From: CBIFWW01 sp966186435
Lineage (GTDB): Bacteria > Pseudomonadota > Gammaproteobacteria > Enterobacterales > Enterobacteriaceae
Length of the DNA stretch: 12,239 bases
NCBI GenBank assembly: GCA_966186435.1
Contig: CBIFWW010000100.1
Coordinates: forward strand, 1-12,239
Direction of reading: 5' to 3'
Shown one piece after another: positions 6,813 to 12,239 of the stretch. The position numbers were made by a program, and so were the translations under genes. Positions within the stretch are counted from its first letter, which is position 1; each line of letters opens with the position of its first letter. The notes under the pieces were generated by a model that did not search any database, had not been told where the DNA came from, and worked only from the letters and a program-made list of their open reading frames with translations.

Positions 6813-7978
6813 CCACCGTGCCCGATATCCTCACCCCAGCCAGCGCCGTTGACACCACCGTCCCGGGAGCGGCCCGCAGTGCCAAAAAAGGGGCCAAGAA
6901 TTTTATTGCGCTGTTTAGCGCCACCCTCGATCAGAAAAAGCGCCTGCCCACGGCCACTGTGGCAACCCAGACGGTACTTACGGAAAAGAGCGATAAAGCC
7001 CATCTTAGCCGGGACGATAAACCGGATGAAGCGCAGACCACTGGACTTGTCGCCGCCGATCTGGCTGCCTTGACCAGCGGGAAGCCGTTACCCGAGAAAG
7101 CCAAAGATCCAGCCGAAAGCACACCTGCGCTGGCCAGCGCCCAAAGTGACAACCCGGCTATCAACACCCTGATGGCGATGTTGCCACACCAAATGGAGAG
7201 TCACCTGGCCCCGCCAAGCAAAGCCGACCCGGCTGTGAAAACCCCGGTGGCTGTGGCAAGCCTCAGCCCCACAGCCCCTAAAGAGCTAGCGCTGACAAAA
7301 CCTGGCGACAAAATAGCCAGCGCGGCAGGCAATGACACCCGCCCAACCCCGGCGGCCCCTGCCCTGGAACAGGCCACGCCGTTTATCAGTGAGGTGGTAC
7401 ACAGCCCGGTGGCCCATAAACAGGCTGTCACTATTGGCCCGGATACCACGCCTACTCTCCCGGCACAGGCCCCGGCTCCCACGGCCTTTAGCGCCCCGGC
7501 CCAGACAGGACAAGTGCAGGTACCGTCCACCCCGTTGCTTAACGCTCAGTTGGGCAGCCCCGAATGGCAGCAGTCGCTGGGCCAGCAGATTAGCCTGCTC
7601 AGCCGCCAGGGCAGTAGCAGCGCCGAGCTGCGGTTGCACCCTGAAGACCTCGGCCAGCTCCAGATCCATCTGAAGATTGACGATAACAATGTGGCCCAGA
7701 TCCAGTTGGTGTCGCCCCACAGCCACGTGCGCGCCGCCATTGAAGCCGCCCTGCCGACCCTGCGCACTAGCTTGGCGGAAACCGGGATCGAGCTGGGTCA
7801 GAGTAGCGTCAGCAGTGGCCAGACCGGCAGCGGGGCCTTCAGCCAACAGCAGCAGTCTTCATCCTCCCGAATACAGTGGGTAGCTCCAGAGAGTGACGCT
7901 TTAGGGAGCGCCGCAGCGGTTCCCGTAGGGCTTACGCGCCTGGCCCGTGGCGATGGTGCCATTGATACCTTTGCTTAA
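6809..7978 (+). CDS. fliK: Flagellar hook-length control protein FliK
   Basis: FliK is an exported ruler. Its extended N-terminal part measures hook length, and its C-terminal domain interacts with FlhB to switch export from rod/hook to filament substrates. The 389-residue product shows the expected split. Residues 1 to about 240 are Ala/Pro/Thr-rich and poorly conserved. Residues about 245-340 form the conserved domain, with LRLHPEDLGQLQIHL around 274-288 followed by the VRAAIEAALPTLR segment. A Gln/Ser-rich tail ends the protein. The E. coli protein is 375 residues, so the length is typical. The start ATG overlaps the fliJ stop (ATGA), indicating coupled translation. It is the last gene of the fliFGHIJK unit and is followed by an inverted repeat in the gap before fliL. 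Confidence 0.95.
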   Translation: MTTVPDILTPASAVDTTVPGAARSAKKGAKNFIALFSATLDQKKRLPTATVATQTVLTEKSDKAHLSRDDKPDEAQTTGLVAADLAALTSGKPLPEKAKDPAESTPALASAQSDNPAINTLMAMLPHQMESHLAPPSKADPAVKTPVAVASLSPTAPKELALTKPGDKIASAAGNDTRPTPAAPALEQATPFISEVVHSPVAHKQAVTIGPDTTPTLPAQAPAPTAFSAPAQTGQVQVPSTPLLNAQLGSPEWQQSLGQQISLLSRQGSSSAELRLHPEDLGQLQIHLKIDDNNVAQIQLVSPHSHVRAAIEAALPTLRTSLAETGIELGQSSVSSGQTGSGAFSQQQQSSSSRIQWVAPESDALGSAAAVPVGLTRLARGDGAIDTFA

Positions 7979-8111
7979 ACCGAGTCACCGGATAACAGGG
8001 CGCAGATAAACGCTTAAGCTAACCCTGTTATCACCCTCTATTCAAAGCTTTGGCAACCGGCCCAGGCGTGATAATCCACCTAAAGCGATACCGACGAAGG
8101 AAAATGGTCCA
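7979..8111 (+). promoter_or_regulatory. fliK-fliL intergenic region, likely fliL operon promoter
   Basis: This 133-bp gap is the only sizeable break on the plus strand between fliF and fliR. In E. coli and Salmonella a class 2 promoter for fliLMNOPQR lies here. Possible elements are GATAAT at 8070-8075 and TTGGCA at 8050-8055, but their spacing (14 bp) is too short for a standard sigma-70 promoter. I could not find a convincing FlhD4C2 site. A palindrome, CAAAGCTTTG, sits at 8043-8052. AGGA at 8098-8101, ten bases before the fliL ATG, is the likely ribosome binding site. The promoter is inferred mainly from position. Confidence 0.4.
7991..8032. terminator. Inverted repeat after fliK, possible terminator or processing hairpin
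   Basis: GATAACAGGG at 7991-8000 and CCCTGTTATC at 8023-8032 form a perfect 10-bp stem with a 22-nt loop. The loop itself holds the palindrome GCTTAAGC at 8012-8019. The hairpin begins 12 nt after the fliK stop. No T tract follows on either strand, so it is not a textbook intrinsic terminator. It may instead attenuate readthrough, protect the 3' end of the upstream mRNA or mark an RNase cut site. The repeat is certain and its role is open. Confidence 0.45.
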
Positions 8112-8579
8112 ATGGCCGAAAATGCGATCCCCAAGAAAGGTAAACAAAATATTTTAATCCCGCTGCTGATCCTGGTGACGCTGATGGCATGCGGCGGTGC
8201 CGGTTACAGCTTCTGGCGGATGCAGCAATACAGCACCTTGACGGAAAAAGCCGTAGTCGAGCCACCGCCAGCGCCGGTATTCTTTGCATTAGATACCTTT
8301 ACCGTTAACCTTGGGGATGCGGACCGGGTGCTGTATATCGGCATTACCCTGCGTCTAAAGGATGAAGCCACCCGTCAGCGTATCAATGAATTCCTGCCTG
8401 AAGTACGCAGCCGTTTGCTGCTGTTGTTCTCCCGCCAGAATGCTGAGCAATTGGCGACGGATCAGGGCAAACAAAAACTGGTGGAAGAGATTAAAACCGC
8501 CGTCGCACCGCCGCTGATGAAGGGCGAACCTGGTCAGGTTGTCAGCGATGTGCTATATAACGCCTTTATTTTGCGGTAA
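8112..8579 (+). CDS. fliL: Flagellar basal body-associated protein FliL
   Basis: FliL is a single-pass inner-membrane protein around the stator/MS ring. It supports motor torque and, in Salmonella, swarming and rod integrity. The 155-residue product has a basic cytoplasmic N terminus (KKGKQ) and one membrane helix at about 14-34. The periplasmic domain has family blocks FALDTFTVNLGDADRVLYIG, LRLKDEATR, LPEVRSRLLLLFSRQ and the end VLYNAFILR. E. coli FliL is 154 residues. The ATG at 8112 is favoured by homology and lies ten bases after AGGA. An out-of-frame ATG at 8104 lies between the two but opens only a 17-codon frame. It is the first gene of fliLMNOPQR, five bases before fliM. Confidence 0.96.
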   Translation: MAENAIPKKGKQNILIPLLILVTLMACGGAGYSFWRMQQYSTLTEKAVVEPPPAPVFFALDTFTVNLGDADRVLYIGITLRLKDEATRQRINEFLPEVRSRLLLLFSRQNAEQLATDQGKQKLVEEIKTAVAPPLMKGEPGQVVSDVLYNAFILR

Positions 8580-8584
8580 CCACT

Positions 8585-9589
8585 ATGGGCGATAGCATAC
8601 TTTCACAGGCAGAAATTGACGCCCTGCTCAATGGTGACAGCGAGCAAAGCGATCAACCTGAAACACCCCATACGGTGGACAATGTTCGCCCTTACGATCC
8701 CAACACCCAGCGGCGGGTGGTGCGTGAACGCTTACAGGCGCTGGAAATTATTAACGAGCGTTTTGCCCGCCAGTTTCGCATGGGGCTGTTTAACCTGCTA
8801 CGCCGCAGCCCGGATATTACCGTTGGGGCGGTGCGCATTCAGCCTTATCATGAGTTTGCCCGCAACCTGCCGGTGCCCACTAACCTCAATTTGATCCACC
8901 TAAAGCCACTACGCGGCACCGGGCTGTTTGTCTTCTCCCCGGCGCTGGTATTTATCGCCGTGGACAACCTGTTTGGCGGCGATGGGCGCTTTCCCACCAA
9001 AGTGGAAGGCCGGGAATTCACCCATACCGAACAGCGGGTGATTAACCGGATGCTCAAGCTGGCGCTGGAAGCTTATAGCGATGCGTGGAAGGCGATTTAC
9101 CCGCTGCACGTGGAGTATGTGCGTTCGGAAATGCAGGTCAAATTCACCAATATCACCACCTCGCCGAACGATATCGTGGTTAATACCCCGTTCCATGTAG
9201 AGATCGGTAACCTAACGGGCGAATTCAATATCTGCCTGCCTTTCAGCACGATCGAACCCCTGCGCGAGTTGCTGGTGAACCCACCGCTGGAGAACTCCCG
9301 CCAAGAGGATAATAGCTGGCGCGACACCTTAGTCCGCCAGGTGCAACACTCCCAACTGGAGCTAATTGCTAATTTTGCCGATGTTTCATTGCGTCTGTCG
9401 GAAATCCTCAAATTAACGCCCGGCGACGTACTACCCATAGAAAAACCCGAACGGGTGATTGCCCATGTGGACGGCGTACCGGTACTAACCAGCCAGTACG
9501 GCACCCTAAATGGCCAATATGCATTACGCGTTGAACATCTGATTAACCCGATATTGAATTCGTTAAATGAGGACAGCCCAAATGAGTGA
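8585..9589 (+). CDS. fliM: Flagellar motor switch protein FliM
   Basis: FliM is the C-ring protein that receives phosphorylated CheY and drives the change in rotation direction. It bridges FliG and FliN. The 334-residue product equals the E. coli length. The N-terminal CheY-binding peptide ILSQAEIDALL is at 5-15. The CheC-like middle domain (about 40-230) contains the GGDGR loop at 131-135, a FliG-contact landmark. The C-terminal SpoA-type domain (about 250-325) pairs with FliN. No residues appear lost. It begins five bases after fliL and its last eight bases overlap the fliN start (ATGAGTGA), suggesting coupled synthesis of the two C-ring partners. The presence of the CheY peptide implies a chemotaxis system elsewhere in the genome. 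Confidence 0.98.
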   Translation: MGDSILSQAEIDALLNGDSEQSDQPETPHTVDNVRPYDPNTQRRVVRERLQALEIINERFARQFRMGLFNLLRRSPDITVGAVRIQPYHEFARNLPVPTNLNLIHLKPLRGTGLFVFSPALVFIAVDNLFGGDGRFPTKVEGREFTHTEQRVINRMLKLALEAYSDAWKAIYPLHVEYVRSEMQVKFTNITTSPNDIVVNTPFHVEIGNLTGEFNICLPFSTIEPLRELLVNPPLENSRQEDNSWRDTLVRQVQHSQLELIANFADVSLRLSEILKLTPGDVLPIEKPERVIAHVDGVPVLTSQYGTLNGQYALRVEHLINPILNSLNEDSPNE

Positions 9590-9986
9590 TATCAATCAAC
9601 CCTCCGACGAGAACGCCGGTGCCACGGAGGATCTGTGGGCTGAAGCACTAAATGAGCAGAAAGGCGGCGCTAAAGGGGATGATGTGTTCCGTAAACTCGA
9701 CATCGGAGAAGCCAGCGCCAGCCTGCAAGACATCGATCTGATCATGGACATCCCGGTAAAACTCACCGTGGAGCTGGGCCGCACCCGGATGACCATCAAA
9801 GAGCTGTTGCGCCTGACCCAAGGGTCCGTAGTAGCGTTGGATGGTCTAGCCGGTGAACCGCTGGATATTTTAATCAATGGCTATCTGATTGCCCAAGGTG
9901 AGGTGGTAGTGGTGGCCGATAAATACGGGGTGCGGATCACCGATATCATCACCCCTTCTGAACGTATGCGCCGCCTGAGCCGTTAA
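9582..9986 (+). CDS. fliN: Flagellar motor switch protein FliN
   Basis: FliN forms the base of the C ring with FliM and provides the docking site for FliH-FliI. The 134-residue product has a variable acidic N terminus (MSDINQPSDENAG, then LWAEAL) and a SpoA domain from about residue 50 to the end. That domain is almost identical to E. coli FliN (IDLIMDIPVKLTVELGRTRM, then LDGLAGEPLDILINGYLIAQ). It ends at ITPSERMRRLSR. E. coli FliN is 137 residues, the difference lying in the linker at about 25-45. The ATG at 9582 was chosen from the family N terminus and its overlap with the fliM stop; an in-frame codon at 9567 lies inside fliM and adds residues not seen in the family. Confidence 0.98.
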   Translation: MSDINQPSDENAGATEDLWAEALNEQKGGAKGDDVFRKLDIGEASASLQDIDLIMDIPVKLTVELGRTRMTIKELLRLTQGSVVALDGLAGEPLDILINGYLIAQGEVVVVADKYGVRITDIITPSERMRRLSR

Positions 9987-9988
9987 CA

Positions 9989-10372
9989 ATGAAGCCATCT
10001 ATTGCAACACCATCTGTCCCGGCCTCAACACCGGGAAGTGCCCTGATCGAGGTATCAGGCGCATTGGTAATAATCATCGCGGTAATCCTGGTATGTGCCT
10101 GGATTGCCCGGCGCACTGGGCTGTTTGCTCGTTCGGTCAGTGCTAAAAACCTGAAGGTTAGCGCCAGCGTTAGCCTTGGCGCCCGGGAACGGATAGTGGT
10201 GGTGGACGTGGAGGATGCGCGGCTAGTATTAGGGGTGACCGGGCAACAGATTACCCATCTACATACTTTGCCCCCAGCCTCAGCCCCGGACGCTGAGCCT
10301 GCTATAGGGGCAGCGAGCGCAGATTTTTCGCGAATAATGCGTACCTTGCTCAAGGGTAACGGGAAAAAGTAA
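9989..10372 (+). CDS. fliO: Flagellar export-gate assembly protein FliO
   Basis: FliO is a small membrane protein that stabilises and helps assemble the FliP ring of the export gate; it is not part of the finished core. The 127-residue product has a short periplasmic N terminus and one membrane helix at about 19-40 (LIEVSGALVIIIAVILVCAW). The cytoplasmic domain carries NLKVSASVSLGARERIVVVD and GVTGQQITHLHTL, both family landmarks. The tail is rich in Ala and Pro. Length matches the roughly 120-residue enterobacterial protein. No strong ribosome binding site is visible, and the start is two bases after the fliN stop, so translation is probably coupled. The stop shares one base with the fliP start (TAATG). 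Confidence 0.94.
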   Translation: MKPSIATPSVPASTPGSALIEVSGALVIIIAVILVCAWIARRTGLFARSVSAKNLKVSASVSLGARERIVVVDVEDARLVLGVTGQQITHLHTLPPASAPDAEPAIGAASADFSRIMRTLLKGNGKK

Positions 10373-11112
10373 TGCGCCCCCTGAAGCTGTTGTTGCTTAC
10401 CGGATTAGCCAGTATCGCCCCTATGGCATTGGCTGACCAACTGCCGGGCATCGTTAGCCAACCGCTGGCCGGAGGCGGCCAGTCCTGGTCACTGCCGGTG
10501 CAGACCTTGGTGTTTATCACCTCACTGACTTTCCTGCCGGCCATGCTGCTGATGATGACCAGTTTTACCCGCATCATCATTGTATTTGGACTGTTGCGAA
10601 ATGCCCTTGGTACGCCATCAGCCCCGCCCAACCAGGTATTAGTCGGGCTGGCACTGTTTTTGACCTTTTTTATTATGTCGCCGGTGGCAGATAAAATTTA
10701 TGCCGACGCCTATAAGCCCTTTAGCGAAGAAAAAATCAGCATGGATGTGGCCCTTGAAAAAGGGGCAGCCCCGCTGCGGGAGTTTATGCTGCGCCAGACC
10801 CGGGAGGCCGATTTAGCCTTATTTGTCAGGCTATCGAACAGGCCTCCCATTCAGGGGCCTGAGGCGGTACCGATGCATATTCTGTTACCGGCCTATGTCA
10901 CCAGCGAGCTAAAAACCGCCTTCCAGATCGGCTTTACGGTGTTTATCCCGTTCCTGATCATAGACCTGGTGGTTGCCAGCGTGCTGATGGCGCTGGGGAT
11001 GATGATGGTGCCCCCAGCCACCATTGCCCTACCCTTCAAACTAATGCTGTTTGTACTGGTGGATGGCTGGCAGCTTTTAGTGGAGTCGCTGGCCCAAAGT
11101 TTCTACAGTTGA
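10372..11112 (+). CDS. fliP: Flagellar export gate protein FliP
   Basis: FliP is the main subunit of the FliP5-FliQ4-FliR1 export gate through which rod, hook and filament proteins leave the cytoplasm. The 246-residue product begins with a cleavable signal peptide, as is characteristic of enterobacterial FliP. Its hydrophobic core is KLLLLTGLASIAP, with likely cleavage after ALA at residue 21. Conserved blocks are FLPAMLLMMTSFTRIIIVFGLLRNALGT (about 54-81, naming its two ends) and the C-terminal methionine cluster at 210-212 in LGMMMVPP, which gaskets the pore. The end is VDGWQLLVESLAQSF. E. coli FliP is 245 residues. The start overlaps the fliO stop by one base, and fliQ follows after 13 bases with its own GGAGG. 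Confidence 0.98.
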   Translation: MRPLKLLLLTGLASIAPMALADQLPGIVSQPLAGGGQSWSLPVQTLVFITSLTFLPAMLLMMTSFTRIIIVFGLLRNALGTPSAPPNQVLVGLALFLTFFIMSPVADKIYADAYKPFSEEKISMDVALEKGAAPLREFMLRQTREADLALFVRLSNRPPIQGPEAVPMHILLPAYVTSELKTAFQIGFTVFIPFLIIDLVVASVLMALGMMMVPPATIALPFKLMLFVLVDGWQLLVESLAQSFYS

Positions 11113-11125
11113 GCCGGAGGCCTGA

Positions 11126-11395
11126 ATGACACCCGAATCGGTTATGGTGATGGGCACCGAGGCGATGAAAATTGCCCTGGCATTGGCGGCCCCTTTGCTG
11201 CTGGTGGCACTGATCACAGGTCTTGTCATCAGTATGCTCCAGGCGGCGACCCAAATTAATGAAATGACCCTGTCCTTTATCCCAAAAATTCTCGCGGTAT
11301 TTCTGGCGTTGGTGGTGGCCGGGCCGTGGATGCTTAACCTGCTTCTGGACTATGTACGTAGCCTGTTCAGCAATCTGCCGATGATGATTGGATAA
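11126..11395 (+). CDS. fliQ: Flagellar export gate protein FliQ
   Basis: FliQ is the small export-gate subunit; four copies pack around the FliP-FliR cone. The 89-residue product matches the E. coli length. It has two hydrophobic helices (about 16-38 and 52-76) forming a hairpin, and the family motif GLVISMLQAATQINEMTLSF precedes IPKILAV in the cytoplasmic loop. GGAGG at 11116-11120 lies five bases before the ATG, one of the better ribosome binding sites in the operon. This fits the need for FliQ at near-FliP amounts. It ends three bases before fliR. Confidence 0.97.
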   Translation: MTPESVMVMGTEAMKIALALAAPLLLVALITGLVISMLQAATQINEMTLSFIPKILAVFLALVVAGPWMLNLLLDYVRSLFSNLPMMIG

Positions 11396-11398
11396 GCC

Positions 11399-12184
11399 AT
11401 GTTGCAGGTCACCAGCTTGGATTGGCTGCACTGGTTGAACCTCTATTTCTGGCCATTTCTGCGGGTATTGGCCCTGCTTGCCAGTGCGCCGATTTTAAGT
11501 GAGCGCACCATTCCCGTGCGGGTAAAAGTGGGGCTGGCGATTTTAATCACGATTGCGGTAGCCCCAATGCTCCCGGCTTCCGGCACGGCTATTTTATCCT
11601 GGCAAGGGCTAGCCCAGGGGCTACAGCAAATACTGATTGGCGTGGCAATGGGGTTTACCATGCAACTGGCCTTTGCCACCGTGCGTATGGCCGGGGAGTT
11701 GATTGGCCTACAGATGGGCCTCTCCTTCGCCACCTTCTTTGACCCCAGCAGCAACCTCAATATGCCGGTACTGGCACGCCTACTGGATATGCTGGCGATG
11801 CTATTGTTTTTAGCTTTAAATGGTCACCTTTGGTTGATTTCAATGCTGGTAGACACCTTCCACACTCTCCCCATCGGCCCAATGAGCCTGAACAGCAATG
11901 CCTGGCTGGCATTAACCCGAGCCGGTGGCTTGATATTCCTCAATGGTATGATGCTGGCCCTGCCGTTAATCACCCTACTGCTTACCCTTAACTTGGCGCT
12001 GGGGTTGTTAAACCGCATGTCGCCCCAGCTATCCGTATTTGTCATAGGCTTCCCCATCACTTTGGCATTAGGTATGGCAATGGTGATTGTCTTGATGCCG
12101 CTGATTGCTCCCTTCTGCGCACACCTTTTTGCAGAGATTTTTAACTTTCTCACCAATATTATTAGTGAAATCCCCTCTAAATAA
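11399..12184 (+). CDS. fliR: Flagellar export gate protein FliR
   Basis: FliR is the single-copy subunit that completes the FliPQR core and contacts FlhB. The 261-residue product equals the E. coli length and is a multi-pass membrane protein with about six hydrophobic stretches. Family landmarks are FLRVLALLASAPILSERTIP near the N terminus and GLQMGLSFATFFDPSSN in the middle. The segment NRMSPQLSVFVIGFPITLAL lies near the C terminus. The frame closes with TAA directly followed by TAATAC-like AT-rich DNA. It starts three bases after fliQ, so coupling is likely. No terminator hairpin is visible in the 55 bases left after it. It is the last flagellar gene in the window. Confidence 0.98.
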   Translation: MLQVTSLDWLHWLNLYFWPFLRVLALLASAPILSERTIPVRVKVGLAILITIAVAPMLPASGTAILSWQGLAQGLQQILIGVAMGFTMQLAFATVRMAGELIGLQMGLSFATFFDPSSNLNMPVLARLLDMLAMLLFLALNGHLWLISMLVDTFHTLPIGPMSLNSNAWLALTRAGGLIFLNGMMLALPLITLLLTLNLALGLLNRMSPQLSVFVIGFPITLALGMAMVIVLMPLIAPFCAHLFAEIFNFLTNIISEIPSK

Positions 12185-12208
12185 TACACATATTTTTTAA
12201 TGTTATCT

Positions 12209-12222
12209 TAAGGATATTCTTA
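12209..12222. promoter_or_regulatory. RcsAB box, probable rcsA promoter
   Basis: TAAGGATATTCTTA matches the known RcsAB box consensus (TaAGaatatTCctA) at 12 of 14 positions and is a near-perfect inverted repeat. It lies 24 bases past the fliR stop. In E. coli and Salmonella the gene just after fliR is rcsA, whose promoter carries such a box for autoactivation by RcsA-RcsB. I infer that rcsA, the capsule and motility co-regulator, begins to the right of this window. Confidence 0.68.
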
Positions 12223-12239
12223 AAAACTTTCACCCAAAC

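Noticed and set aside
7286..7846. Long minus-strand open frame (186 codons) opposite fliK
   Set aside because: It is antisense to fliK, Gly/Ala/Arg-rich from complementary codon bias, and has no start signal or family features.
1..12239. tRNA, rRNA, CRISPR array, insertion sequence or prophage genes
   Set aside because: No cloverleaf, spaced direct repeats, transposase frame or terminal repeats were seen on either strand; all sizeable frames belong to the fli genes or yedD.

Overview
The window is a flagellar basal-body gene block from a gammaproteobacterium of the order Enterobacterales. Every flagellar protein is close in length and motif content to its Escherichia coli/Salmonella counterpart. 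The order (lipoprotein gene yedD, fliE divergent from fliFGHIJK, then fliLMNOPQR) is the enterobacterial layout. The coding DNA is GC-rich, and several proteins diverge enough (FliK, FliJ, FliL, the FliF linker) that this is not E. coli or Salmonella itself. I cannot name the genus from the sequence alone.

Layout. 1-263: AT-rich DNA with no gene, ending in a strong GC-rich hairpin. 264-752 (-): yedD-like outer-membrane lipoprotein with a C-terminal extension. 753-981: a short proline- and tryptophan-containing open frame on the + strand that I cannot identify, possibly a gene remnant. 991-1039: intrinsic terminator facing fliE. 1078-1389 (-): fliE. 1390-1612: divergent regulatory region with a probable FlhD4C2 site. 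1613-7978 (+): fliF, fliG, fliH, fliI, fliJ, fliK, most of them overlapping. 7979-8111: intergenic region with a 10-bp perfect inverted repeat. 8112-12184 (+): fliL, fliM, fliN, fliO, fliP, fliQ, fliR. 12185-12239: AT-rich tail with an excellent RcsAB box, which implies that rcsA lies just beyond the window.

How the genes work together. FliF forms the MS ring, and FliE joins it to the rod. FliG, FliM and FliN build the switch/C ring. FliO, FliP, FliQ and FliR assemble the core export gate in the membrane. FliH, FliI and FliJ form the export ATPase complex. FliK measures hook length and switches export specificity, and FliL is a stator-associated membrane protein. Together these are most of the class 2 (FlhDC-dependent) hook-basal-body genes apart from the flg and flh loci.

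No new biological system is visible. All flagellar genes look intact, with catalytic and charged key residues in their canonical positions. The points worth a second look are at the edges: the RcsAB box after fliR, the unidentified frame between yedD and fliE, the extended YedD tail, the hairpins, and repeated overlap octamers at gene junctions.
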